Part shown: in pieces, positions 44,202 to 52,322 of the stretch
Position numbering within the stretch: position 1 is the stretch's first letter
Layout of the letters: each line of letters opens with the position of its first letter
Assembly: GCF_025917315.1 (NCBI RefSeq)
Contig: NZ_CP080627.1
Span: 1,302,001-1,366,000 of the forward strand
Origin: Halomonas qaidamensis
GTDB lineage: Bacteria; Pseudomonadota; Gammaproteobacteria; Pseudomonadales; Halomonadaceae
Direction: 5' to 3'
Length of the DNA: 64,000 nucleotides
Notes under the pieces: generated by a model
Told to the model about the DNA's origin: nothing
Databases searched by the model: none
The model's input: the letters and a program-made list of their open reading frames with translations, nothing else
Position numbers and translations under genes: made by a program

Positions 44202-45692
44202 CTAGCGCTCAATATGCTGATATTCGCCAGAGTCAGCAGTCGCATTGCTTACCACCAGGATGGCAATGAAGGAAGCAATGAAGCCAGGAATAATCTCGTA
44301 CACGCCAGGGCCGCCCATAAACGAACCGTTCCAGCCCAACGCAATCCAGATCATAACGGTTGCCGCACCCACTACCATGCCCGCGATAGCGCCGTTGCCG
44401 TTTGTACGGGGCCACATCAACGATAAAATAATCAGAGGGCCAAACGCCGCACCAAAACCTGCCCAGGCATTACTGACTAATCCTAGTACTTGAGAGTCTT
44501 CATCAGACGCGATAATAGCGGCCACAATGCCCACCAATACTACGCAAACACGGCCTACAGCCACACACTGTTGCTCGGACGCTTTTTTATGTAGGAACAG
44601 GCGATAGAAGTCTTCGGTCAATGATGACGAGGACACCAACAGCTGGCTGGAAATCGTGCTCATGATGGCCGCCAGTAGAGCTGCGTAGAGGAAGCCGGTA
44701 ATCAACGGGTGGAACAACAGCTCCGCCAAGATAATAAAGATTGTTTCTGGGTCCTGGACATCTAATCCATTACGAATCGCATAGGCGCGACCAAAAATAC
44801 CTAAAGAAACCGCGCCAATTAGGGAAATCAGCATCCAGCCCATGCCAATGTTACGTGCAACTGGCACATCTTTTTGTGACCGAATTGCCATGAAGCGAAC
44901 AATGATGTGCGGTTGACCGAAATAGCCCAGTCCCCAGGTAACCGCTGACAGCCAGCCAATGAAAGTAAGCCCCGAGGTCCAGGAAAGCAGTGTGGGGTCG
45001 ACTTCATTGAGTGTCTGTGTGGCTTGGGAGAACCCGCCGCCACCTTCACCAAAGAGCACCACCGCTGGCATGATGACCAGAGCTAGCATCATGATGCAGC
45101 CCTGCACAAAGTCGGTCATGCTCACGGCCAAGAAGCCACCCACGACGGTGTAAATCAGCACCACGCCGAGGGTGATCATGACCCCCATGGCGTAGTTGCT
45201 CATATCGCCAAAGTTATAGATGCCGGAAAACGCACTTTCAAACAGTTTGCCGCCTGCCACTAAGCCAGAGGCTGTGTAAACTGCAAAGAAAATTACGATA
45301 ACAATAGCGGATACTGTTCGCAGGGAAAGCGCCCGAGTCGGGAAGCGATTGGCAAGGAAGGCTGGAATAGTGATCGCATTACCGTAGTGAACGGTCTGTT
45401 CACGAAGCCGTGGTGCGACCAGGGTCCAGTTGAAGAACGCTCCCACCAGCAAGCCGATACCGATCCAGGCTGAGCCTAAACCGGATACAAACATTGCCCC
45501 AGGTAACCCCAGCAGCAACCAGCCGCTCATGTCTGAAGCACCGGCTGAAAGAGCCGCTACCTGTGGACTTAAGCCTCGTCCTCCCAGCATGTAATCTTCC
45601 GATGAAGAGGTTGCTTTGCGCATGGCATAAACGCCAATGGCGATCATGAGCGCAAAATATGCAAAAAGACTGATCCAAACACCGATAGCCAT
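44202..45692 (-). CDS. putP: Sodium/proline symporter PutP (copy 2)
   Basis: 496 residues, same length and nearly the same sequence as copy 1, including all SSS binding blocks (ALSAGASDMSGWLLLGLPGA). Differences are conservative, mostly near the N-terminus and in the loop ESLAELLFHPLITGF. ATG 45692 follows AAGGAG. It follows putA-short on the minus strand after 296 bases that contain the inverted repeat at 45861-45903. Two near-identical transporters flanking a second PutA indicate a recent duplication. Confidence 0.95.
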   Translation of the reverse strand: MAIGVWISLFAYFALMIAIGVYAMRKATSSSEDYMLGGRGLSPQVAALSAGASDMSGWLLLGLPGAMFVSGLGSAWIGIGLLVGAFFNWTLVAPRLREQTVHYGNAITIPAFLANRFPTRALSLRTVSAIVIVIFFAVYTASGLVAGGKLFESAFSGIYNFGDMSNYAMGVMITLGVVLIYTVVGGFLAVSMTDFVQGCIMMLALVIMPAVVLFGEGGGGFSQATQTLNEVDPTLLSWTSGLTFIGWLSAVTWGLGYFGQPHIIVRFMAIRSQKDVPVARNIGMGWMLISLIGAVSLGIFGRAYAIRNGLDVQDPETIFIILAELLFHPLITGFLYAALLAAIMSTISSQLLVSSSSLTEDFYRLFLHKKASEQQCVAVGRVCVVLVGIVAAIIASDEDSQVLGLVSNAWAGFGAAFGPLIILSLMWPRTNGNGAIAGMVVGAATVMIWIALGWNGSFMGGPGVYEIIPGFIASFIAILVVSNATADSGEYQHIER

Positions 45693-45860
45693 AAAAACTC
45701 CTTCAGTACATTAGGCCGGACATAACGCCGACAGGTTTGTGCGCTTACCGAGAGGAAACGAGTAATAGCGCAGCCTTGTTGTTGTTACCGTTATTGTTAA
45801 GCAGTGTTGTTAAATATAGTTGTTGAATTCTTTTTCTATTCATATTGCTGGCCCTAAGAA

Positions 45861-45903
45861 AGCCTACCTAGGCATACATCAATGATCGAAGACTAGGTAG
45901 GCT
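45861..45903. repeat. 11-bp perfect inverted repeat between putA-short and putP
   Basis: AGCCTACCTAG (45861-45871) and CTAGGTAGGCT (45893-45903) are exact inverted copies with a 21-base loop. The repeat sits in the putA-putP gap, roughly 170-210 bases before the putP start. A regulator site or an mRNA hairpin are both possible. Nothing else in the gap of 45693-45988 was recognised. Confidence 0.5.
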
Positions 45904-45988
45904 GTGAAAGCGGAAGTCATCGCTCCACTATTTTTCAGTCATAAGCGCTGCTTTATTTTCAAGCGCAGGCTTAGTAGCGATAAATCGT

Positions 45989-48900
45989 TTACTCATCGCC
46001 AAGTGCCAGAAGCGAGGCGTTGCCACCTAAAGCAGCGGTGTTATTGGTAATCGTTTTTTCAGTCACAAAGCGCTGTAGATAGTGCGGACCGCCTGCTTTT
46101 GGCCCAGTACCCGATAAGCCTTGTCCACCGAAAGGTTGTACGCCAACTACCGCGCCGATGATGTTCCGGTTGATATACACATTGCCCACCCGCATTTTTT
46201 GCGCTATTTCAGCGGCAAAAGACTCATTGCGACTGTGAACCCCGAAAGTAAGGCCATATCCGCGACCATTAATGTCGTTGATAACGCGGTCAAGTTCGCG
46301 GGCCTTGTAACGCACAATGTGCAGAATGGGACCAAACTGCTCGCGGGTCAGCGCATCAATGCTGTCGATGATAAAAGCGGCAGGCGCAACAAACGTGCCG
46401 TTTTGGGTGTGTTCCGCCGCCATCGGAGTTTCTGCGACTAATCGGTTTTCGCCCTTGAGTTTTTCAATATGCGCCATCAGACCTTTACGCGCATCTTCAT
46501 CAATCACTGGGCCAACGTCAGTGCCTAAATCGCGAGGGTCACCAATGCGCAGTTCATTCATGGCACCTTTAAGAATCTCAATCACCCGGTCGGCAACATC
46601 GTCTTGTAGATAAAGTACCCGTAGTGCGGAGCAGCGCTGACCGGCACTCTGGAACGCAGACTGAATCACATCCACAACCACCTGTTCAGGCAAAGCGGTT
46701 GAGTCGACAATCATTGCGTTCATACCGCCCGTTTCGGCAATTAACGTTGGTAGCGGTGCGTTTTCCCGTGCGGCAAGCGCGCGGTTAATGATCTGCGCTG
46801 TATCGGTGCCACCGGTAAATACAACACCTGTAATGCGGGGGTCAGAGGTCAACACGCTGCCCACTGTGGGGCCATCGCCGGGCAGTAGCTGAACCACATC
46901 ACGCGGCATGCCTGCTTCGTACAGCAGTTCAATCACGCGGTGGGCAACAATCGAGGTTTGCTCTGCAGGTTTGGCAAGCACAGTGTTGCCAGCAACGGCG
47001 GCGGCAACAATCTGGCCACAGAAGATAGCTACTGGGAAGTTCCAAGGGCTTATCGCTGCAAATACGCCTTTACCACCCATCATCAAACGGTTGGATTCGC
47101 CGGTTGGGCCAGGCAGTTCAATCGGTTGGCCAAACGCTTCTTCAGCACGCATGGCGTAGTAGCGGCAGAAGTCGACGGCTTCTTTGATTTCGTCGACACC
47201 GTCGGTGAGCAACTTACCGCCTTCACGTGAACAGAGCGTCATTAGCTCTGGCATGTGCTCTTCCATCAGGTCGGCCAGGCGGCGCAGAATGTCAGCGCGT
47301 TCGCTCACTGGGGTCGTTTCCCAGCGCGGGAAGGCTTGCCAAGCTGCATCGAGCGCTTTGGCTGCCTGCTCTTTGCTAGTCCACTGAACGCTGCCTACGG
47401 TTTTGCGTCGGTCAAAAGGCGAGGTTACTGGGTGGGTGTTGTCGGCATCGTCGGCAACATCAAAGGCCAGCAGCGGTTTTGCGAGGTACTGCTTATCCAT
47501 AAACGTGCCCATCTTTTCCATTAGCGGATAGAAGTGGCTACGGATATTAAGATTGACCCCGCGAGAGTTGCGGCGTTTTGGCCCGTAAATATCTTTCGGC
47601 AGTGGAATACGTTTATTGGCGAACGTTTTCTGCTGACGAAGCGTTTCAATGGGATGTTGGCACAATGACTCTACGGGGACTTCTGGATCGACAATTTGGT
47701 GAACAAAAGAGGAGTTGGCACCGTTTTCAAGTAGACGACGTACCAAATAGGGCAGTAGGTCTTTATGGGCGCCAACCGGGGCGTAAATACGGCAATAAGT
47801 GCCTTTAGGAGCACGCTCGAGAGCCGCGTCGTAAAGGGCTTCGCCCATGCCATGTAAGCGCTGGAATTCAAACGGGCGGCTATCGTGGTTGGCTAATTCA
47901 AGAATCGTGGTAACGGTATGAGCGTTGTGGGTAGCAAACTGAGGGAAAATACGCCCATGAGTATCGTTGGATAGCAGGAATTGGGCGCAGGCCAAGTAAG
48001 CCACGTCGGTACAGGCTTTACGCGTAAATACCGGATAGCCGTCAACGCCAAGCTGTTGAGACTCTTTGATTTCGCTGTCCCAATAAGCACCTTTTACTAA
48101 ACGCAACGGGATCTCGTCGCCTTGTTGTTCGGCTAGGCGATTAATATAGTGCAGCACCGGCAAAGCGCGCTTTGAATATGCCTGAACGACAAGACCAAAG
48201 TGCCCCCATCCTTTCACTGCGTCACTTTCATAAATCGCACGGAAAACTTCTAGTGAAAGCTCTAAACGATCAACTTCTTCTGCATCGATAGTGACGGCGA
48301 CATCAAGTTCACGGGCTTTGGTGACTAACTGAATAACCGTATCGACGAGTTCGGCAAGTACCTGCTCACGGCGGCCAAACTCATAACGCGGATGAAGGGC
48401 AGACAGCTTGATAGATACTGAAGGTGCAGGGGTTTTATCGCCCAGTGTTTTACAGGCTTTGCCGACCTGCTCGATTGCGCGAGCATAGTCATCATAGTAG
48501 CGCTTGGCGTCGGCTCGGGTGCGCGCTGCCTCTCCCAACATGTCATAGGAGTAGGTGTAGCCTTTATTAAATAGCGGCTTAGAGCGCTTTAGTGCTTCAT
48601 TAATATCGCGTCCTAAAACGAACTGTTTGCCCATGATTTTCATCGCTTCCATCATGGCGCGACGAATCACTGGTTCGCCCATGCGATTAACCATGCGGTT
48701 AATAAAGTGGGCAGGTTGGCCCTCTTTTGGATGGTCAAGCTTCAATACATGGCCAGTCATCAATAGACCCCATGTAGAGGCGTTTACCATCCATGATTCA
48801 CTTTTACCGACGTGAGACTTCCAATCTGCGGGGCCAAGTCGGTCTTCAATTAGCGCATCGGCGGTCTCTTTATCTGGAATGCGTAGCATAGCCTCTGCTA

Positions 48901-49180
48901 AACACATCAACATTAGGCCTTCATGGGTGTCCAGGCTGTACTGCTGTAATAGTTCGTCAATCGTATCAACAGCCGTATCCATATTACGAACATCACGCAC
49001 TAGCGCTGCGGTATTCGATTCAATCCGTACGAAATCGTCGCTGTCAGCATTGAGAACTTTGATGAGCTCACTGACGAAGGCATCCTCATCTACAAGATAG
49101 TGATCACTAACACGCTGCATTAGCGTATCAAGATCGGTTTGCCAGATGGCAGGGTCACGCATTTTCTTGGCATTGAGCAT
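45989..49180 (-). CDS. putA: Bifunctional proline dehydrogenase/P5C dehydrogenase PutA, short form
   Basis: About 1063 residues. PRODH at about 70-470 (TIDAEEVDRLELS, RLVKGAYWDSEI, QFATHNAHTV, RLHGMGEALYDA) then P5CDH (ISPWNFPVAIF, AETGGMNAMIVDSTAL, SAGQRCSALRVLYLQ, GFGGQGLSGTGPKAGGP region). It ends soon after the ALDH domain with a GGNASLLALGDE tail: the minimal type A form without the extra C-terminal domain of the long copy, and also without the N-terminal DNA-binding domain. ATG 49180 is 5 bases after GGGGG; an ATG four codons up is possible. Preceded by an AraC gene. Confidence 0.95.
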   Translation of the reverse strand: MLNAKKMRDPAIWQTDLDTLMQRVSDHYLVDEDAFVSELIKVLNADSDDFVRIESNTAALVRDVRNMDTAVDTIDELLQQYSLDTHEGLMLMCLAEAMLRIPDKETADALIEDRLGPADWKSHVGKSESWMVNASTWGLLMTGHVLKLDHPKEGQPAHFINRMVNRMGEPVIRRAMMEAMKIMGKQFVLGRDINEALKRSKPLFNKGYTYSYDMLGEAARTRADAKRYYDDYARAIEQVGKACKTLGDKTPAPSVSIKLSALHPRYEFGRREQVLAELVDTVIQLVTKARELDVAVTIDAEEVDRLELSLEVFRAIYESDAVKGWGHFGLVVQAYSKRALPVLHYINRLAEQQGDEIPLRLVKGAYWDSEIKESQQLGVDGYPVFTRKACTDVAYLACAQFLLSNDTHGRIFPQFATHNAHTVTTILELANHDSRPFEFQRLHGMGEALYDAALERAPKGTYCRIYAPVGAHKDLLPYLVRRLLENGANSSFVHQIVDPEVPVESLCQHPIETLRQQKTFANKRIPLPKDIYGPKRRNSRGVNLNIRSHFYPLMEKMGTFMDKQYLAKPLLAFDVADDADNTHPVTSPFDRRKTVGSVQWTSKEQAAKALDAAWQAFPRWETTPVSERADILRRLADLMEEHMPELMTLCSREGGKLLTDGVDEIKEAVDFCRYYAMRAEEAFGQPIELPGPTGESNRLMMGGKGVFAAISPWNFPVAIFCGQIVAAAVAGNTVLAKPAEQTSIVAHRVIELLYEAGMPRDVVQLLPGDGPTVGSVLTSDPRITGVVFTGGTDTAQIINRALAARENAPLPTLIAETGGMNAMIVDSTALPEQVVVDVIQSAFQSAGQRCSALRVLYLQDDVADRVIEILKGAMNELRIGDPRDLGTDVGPVIDEDARKGLMAHIEKLKGENRLVAETPMAAEHTQNGTFVAPAAFIIDSIDALTREQFGPILHIVRYKARELDRVINDINGRGYGLTFGVHSRNESFAAEIAQKMRVGNVYINRNIIGAVVGVQPFGGQGLSGTGPKAGGPHYLQRFVTEKTITNNTAALGGNASLLALGDE

Positions 49181-49298
49181 TGAGGCCCCCATAAGTCTGT
49201 ACAGAAAGCGAAAAGCTGAATCAAATAACCGAACTAAAGAGATGATAGGGCGTTATGCCCAAGATAACGGACGAATGTAGAGCGAGCTGCCATTAGGT

Positions 49299-49328
49299 GT
49301 ATGTCGTTTTCATGGCAAAACGTGTCAA
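49299..49328 (-). promoter_or_regulatory. Candidate putA promoter with palindromic operator
   Basis: On the minus strand a perfect -35 TTGACA (49328-49323) is followed directly by an 18-base palindrome with arms CGTTTT and AAAACG (49305-49322). A weak -10 (CATACA) follows at 19 bases. The palindrome fills the spacer, a typical operator place. It would give a leader of about 110 bases before putA-short. Confidence 0.4.
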
Positions 49329-49422
49329 TTTCTCGGTAAGAAACGCTTTTTAAGACTTTAGTTTAGTTTCTAAATGGCTGCCAACACACAAACTTACGCG
49401 TTAAGCGACCCAGCTAACGGCT

Positions 49423-50322
49423 TTATGATGAGCGAGATGAGAGTGCACCAGCTTTAGCAGCTGCTCCTGTGGGCGTCGAGGAAGGCGCTAACGGCGTTGA
49501 ATAAGCCGTTGAATAAGCAGTTGAGCGAACAGCTGAATCAAGAGGTGTATTGGCTATTCCCGCACCCTGGCGTAATTGGCGGGGTGATACCCCATAGCTA
49601 CGCCGAAAAGCGTGGGAAAGAGCGCTTTGGTTAGCAAAGCCTGTTTGAATGGCAATATCGGTGAGTGGCAGGCGGCTTTGTAATACTAGCTGACGAGCCG
49701 CGTGTAGGCGCTGGCGTCGCACATATTGCCAGGGCGATAGGCCCGTTTGGATGCGAAAGCGCTCAGAGAAGTGTGCTTCACTAAGGCACGCTAGCTTAGC
49801 TAAATCAGCGACTCTTAGCTCATCGGCCAAGTGGTGGCGAATGAAACGATCAATTTGACTAAGATTAAGACGACGCTGAGAGGTGCTCTCTGTTGCGCCC
49901 AAACGAGCTTTTAATGAACCTAGCAAAGTGGCAGCAAGCCGATCCTGCTGAAAAGACATGGCTGACGTGTCAAATCCTTGGGCGAGTTCGCTTTCTACAA
50001 AGGCTAGGTAGTGGCGTAATGGGTTGTCTAAGGCAAAAAAACGCGGGGCATCAAACAGGGCCACTAACTCGCGGTGTTCACCCGTCAGAGCTGGCGCATC
50101 TTCAGGGAGGTCAAGAATTAGTTGCCGGTTGTAGCCGTTACCTGAATAAAAATGTTCATGGTTAGCAGGAACAATGCAACCAGAGAAGGCGTTGACGCGG
50201 CCACCGAGGCCTTCGATTTCAAATTCTGAAGAGCCGCAAAGCGTAATGACTATTTGGTGAAAGTCGTGGGAGTGATGTTTTGTGGCGCTTTCTAAAGGGA
50301 TTTGACGAATAGTACTCGGCAT
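49423..50322 (-). CDS. AraC family regulator, PruR-like
   Basis: 299 residues. N-terminal cupin-type effector domain (HSHDFHQIVITLCGSSEFEIEG...) and a C-terminal double helix-turn-helix (FIRHHLADELRVADLAKLACLSEAHFSERF; LTDIAIQTGFANQSALSHAFRRSYGVSPRQLR). The last 45 residues are a Ser/Thr/Ala/Pro-rich tail with a repeat (STAYSTAYST) that is not needed for the fold. It is upstream of putA-short on the same strand. In Pseudomonas an AraC-type activator (PruR) controls putAP, so a proline activator is the likely role. ATG 50322 after GAGGAG. Confidence 0.82.
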   Translation of the reverse strand: MPSTIRQIPLESATKHHSHDFHQIVITLCGSSEFEIEGLGGRVNAFSGCIVPANHEHFYSGNGYNRQLILDLPEDAPALTGEHRELVALFDAPRFFALDNPLRHYLAFVESELAQGFDTSAMSFQQDRLAATLLGSLKARLGATESTSQRRLNLSQIDRFIRHHLADELRVADLAKLACLSEAHFSERFRIQTGLSPWQYVRRQRLHAARQLVLQSRLPLTDIAIQTGFANQSALSHAFRRSYGVSPRQLRQGAGIANTPLDSAVRSTAYSTAYSTPLAPSSTPTGAAAKAGALSSRSS

Positions 50323-50348
50323 GGGGTCTCCTCGGCACTGCTGGCCTA

Positions 50349-50708
50349 TTAGCGTTGGCGCAGCGCTGTATGTGCCGCTAAATGATCACGTAAAGCTTTC
50401 AGTTCCGTGTAACCCTCCTGGTTAAGTAACGGTTTGCTTCGAGCAATTTGCCAATGGCGCCCGTAGGAGTCCATTAAATGCGCTGCGCGACGGCGCACAC
50501 TATCTAGATACTCATCGTGACGAATGGGGTAGCCAATAATGGCATTCCATTCGGTTTCACTGACCTTGCTTTCCAGCGCTTTGTCAAATAAAGCGAGCAG
50601 GTCATGGGGTTCGGTGCGGTAGCGTGGTGTACCTACCGTCATTAATATCAACAGCACGGCACCTATCACCAATAAACATACGCCAAACACCAATAGGTAC
50701 AGTGCCAT
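50349..50708 (-). CDS. Small membrane-anchored hypothetical protein
   Basis: 119 residues. One N-terminal membrane helix (about 4-24, LVFGVCLLVIGAVLLILMTVG), then a basic/acidic helical domain with two Trp-containing helices (ETEWNAIIGYPIRHDEYL, SYGRHWQIARS). No family recognised. It lies 26 bases upstream of the AraC gene, same strand, so they may share a transcript. Confidence 0.6.
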   Translation of the reverse strand: MALYLLVFGVCLLVIGAVLLILMTVGTPRYRTEPHDLLALFDKALESKVSETEWNAIIGYPIRHDEYLDSVRRRAAHLMDSYGRHWQIARSKPLLNQEGYTELKALRDHLAAHTALRQR

Positions 50709-50927
50709 ACTAGGCTCCCCGCAGTAGCAGTACTCGTTTGAAAGTTGAAAACCAGTATACGCGTGCTGCTCCTTAAGGCGAAAATTTTGCCGTTTTGCGA
50801 ACTTTTCCTGTGCACGGTGTCTGAAGGTTTACAGGCAACATCGCGATAGCAGTCGTTAATAGTGTTGTTCTGGCTATTGTTTTCGATCCCTTGCTTCCGC
50901 TGCTTATACTAAGCAGCGGTTTTTTTT
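50709..50927 (+). ncRNA. Candidate small RNA ending in an orphan terminator
   Basis: The plus strand at 50709-50927 has no ATG-initiated frame, and no plus-strand gene lies upstream for about 13 kb. Yet it ends in a perfect terminator (50897-50927). A transcript of roughly 80-200 bases starting somewhere here is the simplest reading. No strong promoter was found; a -10-like TATACG sits at 50756-50761. The 28-codon GTG frame at 50763 has no ribosome binding site. Nothing else in 50928-51103 was recognised. Confidence 0.35.
50897..50927 (+). terminator. Perfect Rho-independent terminator without a gene
   Basis: CCGCTGCTTA (50897-50906) pairs exactly with TAAGCAGCGG (50910-50919), loop TAC, followed by eight T (50920-50927). 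The left flank has no A run, so it works only on the plus strand, where no coding gene precedes it. Confidence 0.9.
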
Positions 50928-51103
50928 GCTTTTAAGATGGTCGTTTCACTTAACGCAAACACTTATTTAACCGAAAAGGTGTTGTCGATAAGTGGCTATC
51001 CGCAGCGAAGAGAACATGTGGTTGATAGCTCGTGGCCTTCAGCGAATAGATCAAGGCCCAGCAGATGGCAGCTACTAGACAGAGAATCGCTGATAAATAA
51101 CGG

Positions 51104-51511
51104 TTAGTGGCGGCGAATAGTAAGCAGCGCCATTAAAATATCACGGCGCGTTACAATGCCGACTAAACGTTGCTGTTCCACAACGGGATAAATCTTGGGC
51201 TTAGCTCCGAGCATCTCTTGTGCCAAATCGGTGATGCTTTTGTTGGGCGTTGTTGTGAGCACATCTTGGCGCATTAATTCCCGAACCAGCGGCGCTTCAT
51301 CGTCGTGGTAGATACTGTCTAAAACGCGGCCCATCACATCCTGTTCCGATATAAAACCAATTAGCCGATCAGAGGTATCTACCACCGGAGCGCCTGGTAA
51401 GCGATGTAATGCTAAACCCTGAGCCAAGGTGGTAATAGAGGTCTCACCAGTAACACGATAGCAGTCCCGTGACATGACATCGCGCACGGTATCGGGGGTT
51501 TTTTTATTCAT
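51104..51511 (-). CDS. CBS-domain pair protein
   Basis: 135 residues made of two CBS motifs: DVMSRDCYRVTGETSITTLAQGLALHRLPGAPVVD..IGFISEQDVM and DVLTTTPNKSITDLAQEM...IYPVVEQQRLVGIVTRRDILMALL. Free-standing CBS pairs bind adenosine nucleotides or SAM and report energy state; the target is unknown. The start is ATG 51511 with AAGGAG. Stands alone after the 395-base gap with the orphan terminator. Confidence 0.88.
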   Translation of the reverse strand: MNKKTPDTVRDVMSRDCYRVTGETSITTLAQGLALHRLPGAPVVDTSDRLIGFISEQDVMGRVLDSIYHDDEAPLVRELMRQDVLTTTPNKSITDLAQEMLGAKPKIYPVVEQQRLVGIVTRRDILMALLTIRRH

Positions 51512-51706
51512 GGTGATACTCCTTAACGTGATACGCGCATTTTCGCTCTAAAAATGGGCCGGGTAGTTGCTGTGGGGCTAGGAACGATATGTGCTTTATT
51601 TTTATTAATGTAGAAGATTTAACTCATCCTGCGTTGTCCTTACTAATGTTACATTCAACGCTTTGCTCTTTTTCAAATGCTATTTCAACTACTACAAGGA
51701 GCCACT

Positions 51707-52237
51707 ATGGACGCGCGTGAATACCTCAATCGCAAAGGCGTTGGCATAGAAAGAGACCCTGAACGGCCCAACACATTAGAAGAAAAAGCGTGGGAAAGGG
51801 CGCGTGGGTCAGGTAGCCAGCGGCCTAAGTCTGGCACGCCCCATGACTGGGAAGATTGGGAGCGCCATCATGATGATTTGGCAGACGGTGCGGAAACGTT
51901 AGAGCAGAAAATAGATAAAGAGGCGCATCAAAAAGCGCTTGCTAAAGAGAAACAGCAGGCTGAAAAAGCACGGGCGGCGGTAGAGCATTTTACTCCCCCT
52001 GTGCAGCCGGATATTCAGCATCAAGCGTCATCTTCTACGGCTTCGGGAGTAACGCCAATATCATCTCAGCCCGCTGCTTTACTGCTTGCTTACCGTGCGC
52101 TAGCTATTCTACTACCGCCTTTGGCCGTCGGGTTAACAGACGGAGGGGCAAAACGTGTTGCTACTAGCATTGTATTGACGCTATTAGGCTGGATTCCAGG
52201 TGTGGTACATGCCTTTGTATGGTTAAAAAAGCACTAA
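51707..52237 (+). CDS. YqaE/Pmp3-like membrane protein with charged N-terminal extension
   Basis: About 176 residues. The last approx. 50 residues match the small YqaE/Pmp3 membrane module (two helices; AILLPPLAVGLTDGGAKR... and LGWIPGVVHAFVWL). Before it lies about 120 residues of soluble, charged, coiled-coil-prone sequence (EEKAWERARGSGS, EQKIDKEAHQKALAKEKQQAEKARAA), unlike typical 50-60 residue YqaE proteins. ATG 51707 with AAGGAG is preferred over the 10-codon longer start. Role unknown, possibly envelope stress. Confidence 0.75.
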   Translation: MDAREYLNRKGVGIERDPERPNTLEEKAWERARGSGSQRPKSGTPHDWEDWERHHDDLADGAETLEQKIDKEAHQKALAKEKQQAEKARAAVEHFTPPVQPDIQHQASSSTASGVTPISSQPAALLLAYRALAILLPPLAVGLTDGGAKRVATSIVLTLLGWIPGVVHAFVWLKKH

Positions 52238-52322
52238 TCCGTTAATTACTCGTTTGGACCATTGGCAGTTGTTGTTAAGCGCGTATAATCTCCGTCAACT
52301 TTCCTTTTTTTTGAGGTTTACG

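Noticed and set aside
38759..49180. Composite transposon explaining the double put locus
   Set aside because: No transposase, no terminal inverted repeats and no target-site duplication found; the PutP copies are direct repeats but contain only coding sequence.
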